Assembly: GCA_025531455.1 (NCBI GenBank)
Contig: JAMYHL010000038.1
Coordinates: 248,001 to 312,000 of the forward strand
Direction of reading: 5' to 3'
Source: Apiotrichum sp. Y4204
Lineage: Eukaryota > Basidiomycota > Tremellomycetes > Trichosporonales > Trichosporonaceae
Length of the DNA: 64,000 nucleotides
In this document: positions 42,694 through 53,582 of the stretch, piece by piece
Position numbering within the stretch: position 1 is the first letter of the stretch
How the letters are laid out: every line of letters begins with the position of its first letter
Position numbers and translations under genes: made by a program
The notes under the pieces: model-generated
Told to the model about the DNA's origin: nothing
Database searches by the model: none
Seen by the model: only the letters and a program-made list of their open reading frames with translations

Positions 42694-44950
42694 TCACCGA
42701 TATACCACCGCGACGCCCTTCTTGCCCACGCCGCCGATCATCTCGTCGAGACCGAGCACGCGCTCGAGCTGCGCCCACCCCATCCCCATGCGCACCTGAA
42801 TCTCGTCCGTGTGGTGGTGCCCATCAAGATATCCGAGGAGCTCGTCCTCGAGCTCAAACAGCCGCTTCTCGTTGGCGCGCGCGCTGCTCCCCAGCCCGAT
42901 TGTGTTGGTCCCAGAACGCATCGTCCCCGTTTTGCGCGACGACACACTCGGATGCGTATCCGCCGCGCTCGTCAGGCTTCGACCCAGCGCGCTCAGGCTC
43001 GTGTTTGTGTGGTGTGTCGCCATGCGCGGGCGCGGCGAGCGGTCTCGGGGTTCACGGTCCCGTTCCCTCTCGTTCGATGGTACACCAGGGGACTCGCTGA
43101 GACCGAGGCCGAGGGATGCCGAGCTCTCGGCGCTGCGCAGCGTGAATGTCGACTCGCCGGCTATTCCCGGGGCGCGGAGGTCGATGGCGCTCTTCGGCCG
43201 ATCAGGGCGCTCTCCTGCCTGGAAGCCGACGCGCCGCCGCGTTCCAGCGCCAACACCGCTCCCGAACCCGCTGCCTATCCCGCTTGGTGTCGTCGTCGAC
43301 GCGGGCAGGTAGTGGTTCATGCCGACGCCGGCGGGGCCGAACCCCGAGCCGATCAGGAGCGGCGCCGTGCGGTCCACTATGATCGGCCAGCGGTGCACGC
43401 GGCGGAGGAAGCCCTTGATGATCCCAAATGTCACGAAGCGCCGCGGGTCGATACCCCGCGTATGCAGGCGGTCGTCCTCTGCCCATTGGTGTACGGTCGT
43501 TCCTGGGCGGAGCCGGGCGTACAATGCGGCCAAGGTTGGCCAGTCTGGAATTGGGAAGCCGGGATGAGTGACATAGGCGCCGCACTCAGAGATGACAGTG
43601 TCGTCCATGCACGACTTGGGGAACTGCGATGTCACTTGGTACATGTTGGAGTACTGGAAGATGTCGACCTGGAGTAAGCGTGAGACACCGGCTTCTGGCA
43701 GGTCATTTCAGCCGTGGAGACACTCACCATCATGATGACCTGGTAGAAGAGCATATGCTTGAGCGTCTCCCGCGTAAGCGCAAGGTCGGCATCTGCAAGG
43801 TGCGCAATCCTTGCACTGTGGTTGATGCCGTCAATGTGTTTGCTAACGCGGGCAGCCGTTATGTCCCAGTTGTCGTCCTTGAGCTCGTTGAGGTTGACGA
43901 GCGAGATTGGCACGTCCCAGTCCTGCACCTCTGGGGGGTTGGCTGCGTGTGAGCTGAGAGCGATCGGGAGTTACGACGACACAGCTCACTCACGATAGAA
44001 GGGGAACAAGCTCAGCTCCAGGCTGTTGTAGCCATCCAGGGGGATGGACGTCTCCGAGTAGCTGTTCAAATCCTCAAACAGCTGCTCGAGCAGTGCGTTG
44101 AGCGGTGTGTGGTCTGGCGACGGTGCAGAGAGGTATCGCGAGTCGAGCTGAGATGTCAGCGAATCGTGCCACATAGCGTTGGCACTGTCCACGTACCTCT
44201 GCACTCCGCAGAATACGCGCCGTCTTCCTCACGACTGGCTCGAACGCCTCGAGACTCGCACTCGCGCGGAACACGAAGCACAGATTCCACATGTACTGGT
44301 TGCGCTGATATTTTCCCCCATCGCCATCGTCAATGACGCTGGGCAGCCCGATGACCTTATACTCGGCGCCGGAGTCGTTTCCATTCTCGTCGTCGGAGCT
44401 CTCAGACCCGCTCGAGTCGGAGTCAAACCCCTCGTCCCACACGCCCGAGGTTACAAACGTCACGAGTTTCCCATGCAGCGCCTTTTTGGGAATCACGTAC
44501 TCGCTGATCGGGGCAAAGTCGAGCAATGTCTGCGGGCGCATAACGCTCGTCCGGTCGCGCGAGAGATTGCGCTCCCTTTCGCGGTGGTTCTCCTTGCCAT
44601 CGCGCTCCCTTTCCCGTGTCGAGTCACGTTCCCGCTCTCGCCGCGAGGGCCCGGTCGACGTCGGCCGCGCACGCACCCGACTCGCAGAGCGTGAGGGAGA
44701 GCGCGACGACGTGCGCGAGTGCCGGCCCTGCTCGCGGTCGTCGCTTGTCGAACTCGAAATCAGCCGCTCGGGCACCTGGTGCAGCACCGTCGGGCCGAGG
44801 GTAGGATCAAATGTCGCGTAGAAGAGCTGGTGTCAGGATGATCGAGGGAAGTCGATGCGGAGCAAGGCGCTTCTCTCGCTCGTTACCGCTACTCACTCCA
44901 ACAATGTGCGGGAGGAACGATCTGGGCGCCGCGGGGGATGTGATCAGCAT
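42694..44950 (-). CDS. NPR2: Nitrogen permease regulator 2 (GATOR1/SEACIT subunit)
   Basis: Npr2 with Npr3 and Iml1 restrains TORC1 when amino acids are scarce. The first exon gives MLITSPAAPRSFLPHIVG and splices to LFYATFDPTLGPTVLHQVPE, the start of the longin domain. Later blocks are YVIPKKALHGKLVTF, KYQRNQYMWNLCFVF, and DVPISLVNL. The C-terminal winged-helix part reads RRFVTFGIIKGFLRRVHRWP and ends in YLDGHHHTDEIQ..MGWAQLE. A Ser/Arg- and Arg/Glu-rich insert of about 60 residues lies inside the longin domain (about 44755-44570). A second, Gly/Arg/Ser-rich disordered region lies at about 43330-42900. Introns lie near 44828-44894, 44150-44190, 43945-43990 and 43675-43725. Confidence 0.9.
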
Positions 44951-45631
44951 GGCACGAGGATGGATGTAAGGATTTCAGAGCGCGCGGGTGGGCATCTAAG
45001 ACGGCGCCGCTGGCTGCGGCGCCATCGATCGCTGGTGCGACAGTCGGTTGGCGGGGAGGCAGAGAGGCCGAGGATGGAGTGTGGGGAATGCCGCGGCTCC
45101 CAACTGACTGGGCTGCTGCGGCTCTGGTGTGGATGCATCCGGAGCTCCGGAGCCATCAATTGCGGGGCGGAACTCACTCATCTGAAAGACGTCCCATTGC
45201 GGCTTGCAGGCATTGCGGTGCTTGGTGATGGGATGAAGACACAAAGACGGTGACGACGATGGAAATGTTCTCATTCTCAGTTCAGTGGATGGCCAGGTCC
45301 CGGGTTTGCATCACCCCCCCCTGTGTTCCGCCAGGCCCTCCGATTCGGATGCCGTCCGATCAAACCCGTCCAAGCTCCATGTCTACCCCACAATCGTGCA
45401 CAAAGATCCCAAGAGTGTTATCACCAGCAGCCTGATGCATATGCTGTGCCATGCCGATGCCGGCCACTTCCACATGGTATAACTGCATCCCATAGACTAC
45501 TGCTCTGCGACACTTAATCGTTCGTCAAGGCTGGTATTCTACGATGCCCTGGTGTGCCCCGAGCTCTGAGATCCCTCTCTCCCAAATATACAACTGGAAG
45601 CACTTCGAACATAGCCATTCGTACCTCTGGC
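44951..45631. other. Intergenic, NPR2 promoter / downstream gene 3' side
   Basis: No gene is supported in these 681 bp. An open frame on the minus strand (about 45000-45180) stops before the NPR2 start and may be part of its leader. Confidence 0.45.
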
Positions 45632-46838
45632 TCATATCTTGAGGATCGACCGGATGTACCCAATAATACCGGATGCGCGCGCCATAAAGGTTGAGAAGAT
45701 AAGGAGGCTGAGGTACATCATTGTGCGGAGGGGCCCGCTGTTGACGACCCAGCGGGTCACATCCTCGTCAAACCTGGGAGTCAGCTCAGGCAACACGTAG
45801 GCAGCGGGCCATACGTACATGGTAAGCATGCTCAGACGCTGGAAGATGTGCGTATACTGGAACCCGTGGGGGCAGCCTTGGAGGGGGTGCGTTGTGGTGA
45901 CCGTGCCGTTCTCCACAATGTGCAGCTTGGCGTCGATGCGGTTCGACCAGTTGATGCCCTTGGACACTGCGCCCACATTGACATCAGGTGTATCGCTGGA
46001 CCGGATGCAGGCCACCAGTGCACGCGCGGTCGTCTCATCGGCGGCCTCCGAGTACACGCAGGCAGTGTGGGTGTTCTGCGCCCCAAAGCGCGGGGCGAGC
46101 GAGCGGAACGCGCCAATAATGGACGATGCGGAGGTTTGGGCCATGACGTCCGAGTCCGAGCCTGTTGTCAGTGATCAAATGATCAGCGATCGTGAGTCCG
46201 CATCTGGCCGCATCGCGCGGCATCAGGCATACAGTGAGCGCCGTCCAGCTCGCTGCGCCTCACCGAGCCCCAAGCCCGCAAAGTTGCCCATCGCATGTAG
46301 CCATGACACACAAGGGCCCCCCATCCCGCAGTCCGGCCGCTTCTCACTAAACTCACCACGAATAGCCAACCAAGCCAGAGTCTTCTCCCCAGTGTGCCTC
46401 CTAGCATAGTGCAGCGCGCACTTCGCGGCCGAAATGGACGGATACAGGGCCTGTTCCAGCGCTGCCTGGTCGGCACCGGGAATAGAACCCGCCACGGCTG
46501 CTTGCGGCACAAACGCAACGAGCACGGCGTTGATGCTGCCGTACGCTTCGCATGTTATCGTGAAGGCGTCGCAGATCGAGTCGCACGAGGTTGGGTCGAG
46601 GGCGATGGTGCGCACTCTGCGGGTCAACTGCTGATTTCTGGAATCACGGCAGCAATTGAATGGCCCATCCACGAGCCCAGTCCGGCTCCCACCAAAAGGA
46701 TCGGGAAAGGACTCACTTGTCAATGTTTGCATCCAGAGGGCTCGCGAGCGTGACGGTGTTGCCGGCGTCGCGCGCGAGTTCTGCTACGCGGTTCGCGACT
46801 GAATCACCGCCGAGGACGAGGACGACGGGTTTGGACAT
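45632..46838 (-). CDS. Rossmann-like membrane-associated protein, hypothetical
   Basis: The start MSKPVVLVLGGDSVANRVAE looks like the first strand and turn of a Rossmann fold, though the glycine pattern is not that of a standard dehydrogenase. Later parts (YGSINAVLVAFVPQAAVAG, then SSIIGAFRSLAPRFG) continue an SDR-like order. I cannot see a catalytic Tyr-x-x-x-Lys, so activity is doubtful. The C-terminus has one or two hydrophobic segments (LSMLTMYVWPAAYVL, LRTMMYLSLLIFSTFMA). Introns lie near 46620-46716 and 46160-46360. I do not recognise a named family. It is divergent from COX11. Confidence 0.68.
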
Positions 46839-47342
46839 GGCGGTAGGGCGGGTTAATTGAGAGGTAGTGTGTGAAAGAAGAAGCAGATACTGGATACGAC
46901 AGCGACGACGACGGCAAGGGGATTGATGGCCGAGGGCTTTAGAGTGTGTGCACTTTGGAGGTGCTCGATGTGGAACATGGCGGCCGGTCAACTCGAAGTG
47001 ACGCACAACCGGGCCATCTACGCGGTCATCTTTCGACAAAGGTGGCCGAGTGTGCGGTGCCCCGCAAACACAACTTGGGGGCTGGGCCGGCTGGGGATCT
47101 GGGGAATCCCGGCATCGCGTGGCGCAAAGCCAAAACCACGTGCTTTCTTCGCGGGATCAAAAAGTCCGTCTCCGCTTCGGAAGGAAGTTGGATGCCCAGA
47201 GCCATTTGTAGATCTGGAGAGAGGCTTGTGGTTGCCGTAGATGTCCGGACGAGAACGACAAGAGTTGCGACAATTGCCTCGCAGCTCTAACGACTCACTG
47301 TCCATCCCATCTCCTCACCCTCCTCATCACTCTCTCCTCAAG
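46839..47342. promoter_or_regulatory. Divergent intergenic region, Rossmann-like gene / COX11
   Basis: This 504-bp stretch carries both promoters. No gene or TATA box is evident. Confidence 0.5.
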
Positions 47343-48500
47343 ATGAGCTTCCGTACACCCCTCGCCCACCTCGTCCGGACAGCACGGACAGCGCGGATAT
47401 CGCGCCCGCCGCAGCCAACCCTCCACTCCGCGTTCCGGCGATATGCCTCGTCGGCACCTGGTGGCCCGTCCGAAAGCGTCGCGCAGCAGGTTCACGCCGC
47501 CCAGCAGCGCATGTACGCCGAGCGCATGAAGAAGAACCGCACGATCCTTATCTATGTCGTCGGCTCGCTGGCTATCGTCACGGGAGTCACGTACGCCGCC
47601 GTGCCGATGTATCGTGCGTTCTGTGCCGCCACCGGATTCGCGGGCACGCCGATGACGGACCCGACGCGCTTCGCACCAGAACGCCTGTACGCGACGGACC
47701 ACAGCAAGGGGCGCCCTATCACTGTGCGCTTCGAGGCCACATCGTCGGACACGCTGCCGTGGTCGTTTGAGCCTGTCCAGCGCACTGTCAAGGTCGTCCC
47801 TGGCGAGACGGCGCTTGCGTTCTACACCGCCAAGAATCACTCGGACAAGGACCTCATCGGTATCGCCACCTACAACATGACACCGGATAAGGTGGGTATG
47901 ACTTGTCGGCGCGTAATTTCGGCGTGCGGATGAGGCGTGAAGAGTGTCAGCGGGACGACTCGCTGTACATCTCGGAGTGCTATTCCGAAATCAGATTCGG
48001 AGCCCGAGGGTGGAGGTGTGGCGCGAGCCAGCAAGAGCGATCACAATGCTGCCAAATGGCGCATTTGTCATTGCATTCACCTGAATGGTGTTCAGCAAGC
48101 GCAGCTCATTGGCACCCTTGCCCAGTTATGTTGTGCCCGCACACACTACATGCGTGGCATGGTCTTGCCTCACTGTTGCGTTCCGCTCTTGCCCCATTGC
48201 CTTCCATGCTGACCCCAGATCGCCCCGTACTTTGCCAAGGTGGAGTGCTTCTGCTTCGAGGAGCAGAAGATCCGTGCAGGCGAGGAGGTGGATCTCCCGG
48301 TCTTCTTCTTCATTGACCGCGACGTCGTCGACGACCCAGGCATGGACGGCATCGACGACATTGTGCTGTCGTACACGTTCTTCCGCGCGCGCCGCAACGA
48401 CCGCGGCCAGGCCGTCTTCGACGCGCCCGAGGCCGACGTGCAGAAGGCCGGCGGGTTCGACAAGTACGAGCACGCCCCGCCTGTTGGAGAGCGGAGTTAG
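47343..48500 (+). CDS. COX11: Cytochrome c oxidase assembly protein Cox11
   Basis: Cox11 delivers copper to the CuB site of cytochrome oxidase in the inner mitochondrial membrane. Two exons (47343-47891, 48219-48500) give 276 aa. A basic presequence (MSFRTPLAHLVRTARTARIS) precedes one transmembrane helix (ILIYVVGSLAIVTGVTYAAVPMYRAFCAATG, with the conserved PMYRAFC at its end). The copper-binding CFCFEEQ motif is in exon 2, after IAPYFAKVE. The conserved DLPVFFFID and LSYTFF blocks follow. The 327-nt intron splits YNMTPDK from IAPYF and is the longest intron assigned in this window. Confidence 0.94.
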
Positions 48501-48690
48501 GAGTCCAGTGTAGAGTAGAGCTAGAGTACACACAAGCCTTGTCATGCATCACACCTCATCATTGTTCCGGGATCGCGCGGGGCGCAGGCGAGCGGTCAAA
48601 GTCTCACGGACCGACTCACGAAGCGGTGGCCTTGACTCTTACCATGCATCTCTGCCCACTGCTATACATCTGTTTCTCTCTATCTTCCAT

Positions 48691-50397
48691 CTATGCCCAT
48701 CCGACCTCCCACCACCAGTAACCGCCGTACTCGTCGCTGCGCCCAACGCCACGGGAGTGCTTGACGCTGCGCTTGCCCCCGCGTACGCCAATGCGGTATC
48801 CCTCTGCGGCGCCGAGGCCCTCGCCGCGCAGCTCGGGTGCCACAGCGGTGTGATCGCCTCCAGCGGCGCGAGCAGCTGCTTGTCGCTCAGCGAGCGGCGG
48901 ATAAGTCGAGAGCGGGGGGAAGGCGACGTCGATGCTCTCGAGCTCGGGCGTGAACGTCGGTCGAATCGGCGAGAGGAGGTGCATTGTCCCTCCCGCGTCG
49001 GATCCCGACGGCGGGCGGAGGACCCAGCTCGCGACACTGCGGAGCATCCCGGCGTGCGTCGGGTCGTACACGCAGTCACTGGCGAGAACGAGGTCGAAGG
49101 GCGTGTCGACCCACGGGGCGAGCTCCTCGTCCGCGCCCTCGTCTGTGCGCCATCCCGAACGCCGCTCCATGAAGGCCGGGAAGGTCGTCCAGTCGAGCTT
49201 TGCGATTTCGATGCCTGGGCCCGAGGGCTGGTTCGGAAGGCGGGGCGGAGCGTTGAGATCAACACACACGCGTAGATTCGCAATCACGTCCGGATGGAAG
49301 TCGGTTGCGACGACAATGGACTCGCGCGGTGCCGATTTCGGATCCTTCAGCGCTGCGCTCGCCGAATGCAGGTCAAGCAGCTTGCGACACAGGATGGAGA
49401 GCAGACCGGTACCTGCGCCGAGCTCGAGGACGCGTGTGCCCTGTCCGTGTGCGAGGTCATCCTGGAACAAACCAAACGCTGCCGGGTGAAGTGCCATTTC
49501 GCGGCCGAGGAGAATCGCGCTGCCCCAGGTCTGCACGCCGACTGAGAGGTGGTCCGAGATCGGCGCGTCGTGCAGGAGCACCGGGAGGGCAGCGAGCGGT
49601 CGCCGGCGCGCGCCGCGTGCTGAACCGGTGGACGAGATGCTGTCGCTGCGCTTGTGCGTCGTGGTTGATGCAAGCGGCGAGCGCGAGATGAGTGGGGAGA
49701 CGGCCGAGGTGGCGAGGGACGCGAGGAACGTGCTTGTCTCCGGGGAGAGCCCAGGCTTGTTCGCTTGGGTGAACGGTCTGAGCGCGCGCAGGGCTGGGCC
49801 CAGCTCCGACGCGAGAGGAAAGAGGAGGTGGCGAGTCAATCCGCCCGCGGCAGATGTACCCGCCATAAGTGCCAGGACGGCGGTCGCCTCGCGGAGAACG
49901 GCCTCGTACTCGGCGTACTTCGGGTCGTCCCCTTCGCTGTCCGCGTCCTCGAGCCACGTCTGTGCGCGCCGCACGACGCCCGACAGCCACTTCTCCGCCC
50001 AGTCGCGTTCAAACGGATCATTGTGCCCTTCGCGGTCTTCGTGGTCGTCATCGTGTTCCGAGAACCCAGAGTCGCCCGCCTCATCCTCTTCCTCCTCCTC
50101 GACGTTCTCGAGCCCGAGCCCGTCCATATCCATTTCAAGGCCGGGCAGGTCGACGCTCCCGCCCGAGAGCGTGCGCTTCTTCCGCCGCATCCCCCGTCCG
50201 TTTCTCCCATTCCCATCCGGGACCTCCTCCACCTCGGGAGCCTCGACCTCCACATCGCCGGCAGTGAACCCCCCGTGGATCGGGGGCGCGTACAGATCCT
50301 TCAGGACCTCCATGTGCGCCAGTAGCTCGGGCGCGCCGAGCGGGTCGAGCGTCCACTGCGCGCGCGGGAGCGCGGGCAGCATCGACGACGGGATCAT
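48691..50397 (-). CDS. Methyltransf_16-family protein methyltransferase, long form
   Basis: A single exon encodes 568 aa from MIPSSMLPALPRAQW. An N-terminal region of about 300 residues includes an acidic EEEEEDEAGDSGFSEHDDDH tract and a helical part. The methyltransferase then reads SVGVQTWGSAILLGREMA, motif I RVLELGAGTGLLSILCRKLL, VVATDFHPDVIANL, and FDLVLASDCVYDPTH. These blocks place it with the METTL21/EEF-lysine methyltransferases. The C-terminus ends in EYGGYWWWEVGWA. The substrate is not inferable. The frame runs 148 codons further upstream without character, so the ATG at 50397 is preferred. It is the second such enzyme here, after the RKM5-like gene. Confidence 0.82.
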   Translation of the reverse strand: MIPSSMLPALPRAQWTLDPLGAPELLAHMEVLKDLYAPPIHGGFTAGDVEVEAPEVEEVPDGNGRNGRGMRRKKRTLSGGSVDLPGLEMDMDGLGLENVEEEEEDEAGDSGFSEHDDDHEDREGHNDPFERDWAEKWLSGVVRRAQTWLEDADSEGDDPKYAEYEAVLREATAVLALMAGTSAAGGLTRHLLFPLASELGPALRALRPFTQANKPGLSPETSTFLASLATSAVSPLISRSPLASTTTHKRSDSISSTGSARGARRRPLAALPVLLHDAPISDHLSVGVQTWGSAILLGREMALHPAAFGLFQDDLAHGQGTRVLELGAGTGLLSILCRKLLDLHSASAALKDPKSAPRESIVVATDFHPDVIANLRVCVDLNAPPRLPNQPSGPGIEIAKLDWTTFPAFMERRSGWRTDEGADEELAPWVDTPFDLVLASDCVYDPTHAGMLRSVASWVLRPPSGSDAGGTMHLLSPIRPTFTPELESIDVAFPPLSTYPPLAERQAAARAAGGDHTAVAPELRGEGLGAAEGYRIGVRGGKRSVKHSRGVGRSDEYGGYWWWEVGWA

Positions 50398-51327
50398 GGT
50401 GTGTGTGTGCTGGTGTGGTGGTGGAGTGGATGGTGAGTTTTGCTGGGTGTGGCCCAATCTCAATTTTATACCGTTCTTGGGCGGCGTCGGCGGCGGGCAC
50501 TGACGTTGGGCGAGTTGTTTTTCCGCCAATTCTCCGAGCCGGGGTCCCACATGACCTGCCTGTTCACGAGTCTGACAGCCAACACAAGTACCACCGCAAT
50601 TGCCGTCGATGTCGGCCAAGCGTTGCTCGATACATGTCTCCTGACGCCAAGGTTGCGCTTCAGCTTCACCTCCGTCGCGGCGTGGTAGGTGATGAGGAGC
50701 ACCTCTGAGACTGACGCCAGGCGGTCGCTCAATTGCTGTCGGCGAGTACGAAGTGGTAAGAATTCCTGTTATCAAACTCGAATCTGACATCCCTGCGATC
50801 TCTATCGACATCCAGTTTCTCCGTTCATCAACCGATGGCATAGAACTGGCAAACCGCCCTTGAGGAACGCCAGTTTTGCGATCTCATGTGCCTCAAGGTC
50901 AAGGCACGGACGCGAGCTTCTCGACTGTCTCACTCCTGACTGACCACATCCACACAGTACCTCCGACTGATTCTGACAATCTGCAGGGCGCACTACACAT
51001 TCTTCCATGGCGGTACTCGTTTTCTCGAGGCCTTTGCATTCTCAGAGGGATGTGTGAATACAGATTTCGCGCAAGTGCACTGATAGACGTGTACTGTTTG
51101 TCAAGCGCTGCCACAACGCTCACATCGTCAACACTTGACAATCTCCGCCGCTGTCCGACGTTCCTCGGAGCCACCACCACTTTACGACTTCGCCCGTCAT
51201 GCCTCACATCTCTCCGATGAGAGGGGGCCCTTTTGACTACCTACCACTCTTCTCTCCGCTTTCAACGTCCTTCAACGTCCCTTCGACGCGTAATTTTTCA
51301 CGACGCGCCGTTTTTGAAGATATCGCC
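50398..51327. other. Intergenic, methyltransferase promoter / tRNA upstream region
   Basis: No protein gene can be supported in these 930 bp. The 130 bp just before the tRNA are AT- and CT-rich. Confidence 0.5.
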
Positions 51328-51406
51328 TTCCTGATCGTATAACGGCTAGTATGCTCGCTTGTCACTGAGATCGCGGGAGATCGGAGTTCGATTCTCCGTC
51401 AGGAAG
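51328..51406 (+). tRNA. tRNA-Asp (GTC) with a 7-nt intron
   Basis: The acceptor stem pairs TTCCTGA with TCAGGAA, followed by the discriminator G at 51406. The D arm reads GTATAACGGCTAGTAT. The anticodon stem CTCGC pairs with GCGGG, and the loop TTGTCAC holds anticodon GTC at 51360-51362. The T arm is CGGAG-TTCGATT-CTCCG. Seven extra bases (CTGAGAT, about 51364-51370) follow the base after the anticodon, the standard place for a nuclear tRNA intron. Internal A and B boxes are present (GGTTCGATT-type sequence as AGTTCGATT). Confidence 0.93.
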
Positions 51407-51430
51407 TAGTACAATCTCTATACGGGATCC

Positions 51431-51435
51431 TTTTT
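51431..51435 (+). terminator. RNA polymerase III terminator of the tRNA-Asp gene
   Basis: A run of five T residues stands 25 bp after the tRNA end. Confidence 0.7.
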
Positions 51436-51817
51436 AACCATGTGGACGACGGCCAGGCGCGAGACGGCAGCGAGGACTGTCCGGAGGCGGCCGGGGTGGA
51501 GAGGGACGCCTGGGGCGTGTTCGGAGAGCTTGTTGGTATCATTATGAGATCCGGCCGACGACCCTTACAACTCCATTACTGACTGCAGCTAACGCCCTGA
51601 CTGACTGACGACGAGGGTTCCCATATCGCGTCTGCGTTGTGCACACTGTGGCGTCAATCTAGACGACGCTGCATGTGCGTCTATGTAACCAGTCCCAAAA
51701 AAGTCCTGTACGTCCAGATCCCAGTCTATATAGGATGCGTGTGCCTAGTGCCCACACACCCGGAGATATCGTGCTTGGCCCGCCTGCGCGACCAGACATG
51801 TTTTGTGATAGGGCTGC
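51436..51817. other. Gap between tRNA-Asp and aspartate aminotransferase 3' end
   Basis: No gene is seen; it should include the 3' UTR of the minus-strand gene. Confidence 0.5.
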
Positions 51818-53582
51818 TTAGAGCTCGCCCTTGACGACCTTGCTCATCGACTCGGCGAAGTACTCGACGTTGGACGAGTTGAGGCCGGCCATGGAGATAC
51901 GGCCGTCGCGGGTAAGGTAGATGTGTGCCTTCTCGGCGAGGGCGTCGACCTGCTCGGGCTTGAGGCCGGTGAAGGAGAACATGCCGATCTGGCTCTTGAT
52001 GTGGCCCCACTCTCCCGGGGTGTTGAGCTCGACGAGCTTGTTGTAAAGCTTCTCACGCATGTCAATGATGCGGTCGGCCATGAGCTTGACCTCGGAGAGC
52101 CACTCGGCCTTGAGCTCGGGGGTGGCGAGGATGGTGGAGACGAGACGGGCGCCGCTGAGGTGTTAGAAAGAGAAAACAACGACTGACATCAGCCACACTC
52201 ACTGGATAGGGGGGTTGGAGTAGGCGGGGCGGATCACGAGCTTGAGCTGCGAGTCGACACGGGCCTTCTCCTCGGGGGAGGAGCAGACGAGCGAGACGGT
52301 GCCGACACGCTCGCCGTAGAGGCCGAGGTTCTTGGCGAACGACTGGCAGAGGAGGATCTGGTGGCCCTGCTCGACAAAGTAGCGGACGGCAAAGGCGTCG
52401 CGGTCAGTGTCGCCCGAGGCGAAGCCCTGGTACGCCATGTCGAAGAAGGCAAAGTGCTTCTTGGCCTTGATGATCTCGGAAAGCTCCTTCCACTGCTCCT
52501 GAGTGGGGTCGACACCGGTGGGGTTCTGCGACAATTAGTCCTGAAACAGTGAAACAACGGAGAAGGAGCTAAGCGCGACATGATCCGCGATCTGTGCGCC
52601 GGCCGGACACTCACGTGAGCACAGGCGTGGAGGAGGACGATGGAGCCCTCGGGGAGGTTCTGGATGTCCTCCTTCATGGCGGCAAAGTTGAGGCCAACGG
52701 TCGCGGGGTCAAAGTAGCGGTAGGTGCCAGCCTTGAGGCCGGCGCGCTTGGCAATGGCGCCGTGGTTGCCCCAGGTGGGGACGGGGAAGTAGATGTTCTT
52801 GTTGGGGTAGTGCTCGGCGAGGAACTCCATGCCAATGCGGAGCGCACCGGTGCCCGAGAGGGTCTGGGTGACGGCGAGCTGTGCGTGTCAGTGTCCTGCC
52901 ATCTACTGTCCCGGATCGGGATGGATATAGTACATACGCGACCCTCCTTGATGGGAGCAGAGTCGGGGCCGTACGCGAGCTCGGCGGCGAGTTTGTCGAA
53001 CGAGGCAAGACCCTGGGGACGTTAGTTGGTGCAAGAGTCAGGTCACGTACAGTGATGGGGAGGTACTCCTTGTCGCCCTTCTCCTTGAAGAGGATCGCCT
53101 CGGCCTTCTGGACAGAGGGGAGGACGAAGGGCTTGCCGTTCTCGTCGCGCTGGAATCGTCAGTCTATGATCGCATTTCATGCCATCGCTGGACCGGGGCC
53201 GCCTTGTTGCCTTGCTGCTGCCCGGCGTGATCCTGGCCACTCACGTAGGCACCAACACCGAGGTTGATCTTCTTGAGGTCAGTGTCGGCCTTAAACTTCT
53301 CAGTGATGCCGAGAATGGCGTCGGGGGGACTGTGTTATTAGTGCATGTCAGATTGATAGGGGTGCCATCGCTGCGGCTGGCGGTGCGCGACGCTGAACGG
53401 CGGACATTCGCGGACAGAAGCATGGTGCCCAGTCAGTCGTCCTCTCCAGTCGCCACTGGCACGTCACCGGCTCGCGACGTGCGTTGTACTCACCCGGCGA
53501 CAACGTTGGCCCAGACGCTCGACGCGCGCGAGAGGCGCGGGACGCGGAGGCGGAGAGCAGAGCGGGTGACGGTGGTGAGCAT
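51818..53582 (-). CDS. Mitochondrial aspartate aminotransferase
   Basis: The PLP enzyme interconverts aspartate and oxaloacetate with glutamate and 2-oxoglutarate and serves the malate-aspartate shuttle. The start [21 protein letters not shown] is an arginine-rich mitochondrial presequence. The mature enzyme begins [13 protein letters not shown], followed by [15 protein letters not shown]. The PLP-lysine motif is [14 protein letters not shown]. Other blocks are [13 protein letters not shown] and [11 protein letters not shown], with the substrate arginine in the C-terminal domain. Introns lie near 53331-53493, 53151-53246, 53014-53051, 52881-52938, 52526-52614 and 52156-52202. The presequence separates it from cytosolic isoforms. 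Confidence 0.94.

Noticed and set aside
42691..43677. 328-aa plus-strand open frame
   Set aside because: It is antisense to the C-terminal exon of NPR2.
49628..50503. 291-aa plus-strand Ser-rich open frame
   Set aside because: It is antisense to the single-exon methyltransferase gene.
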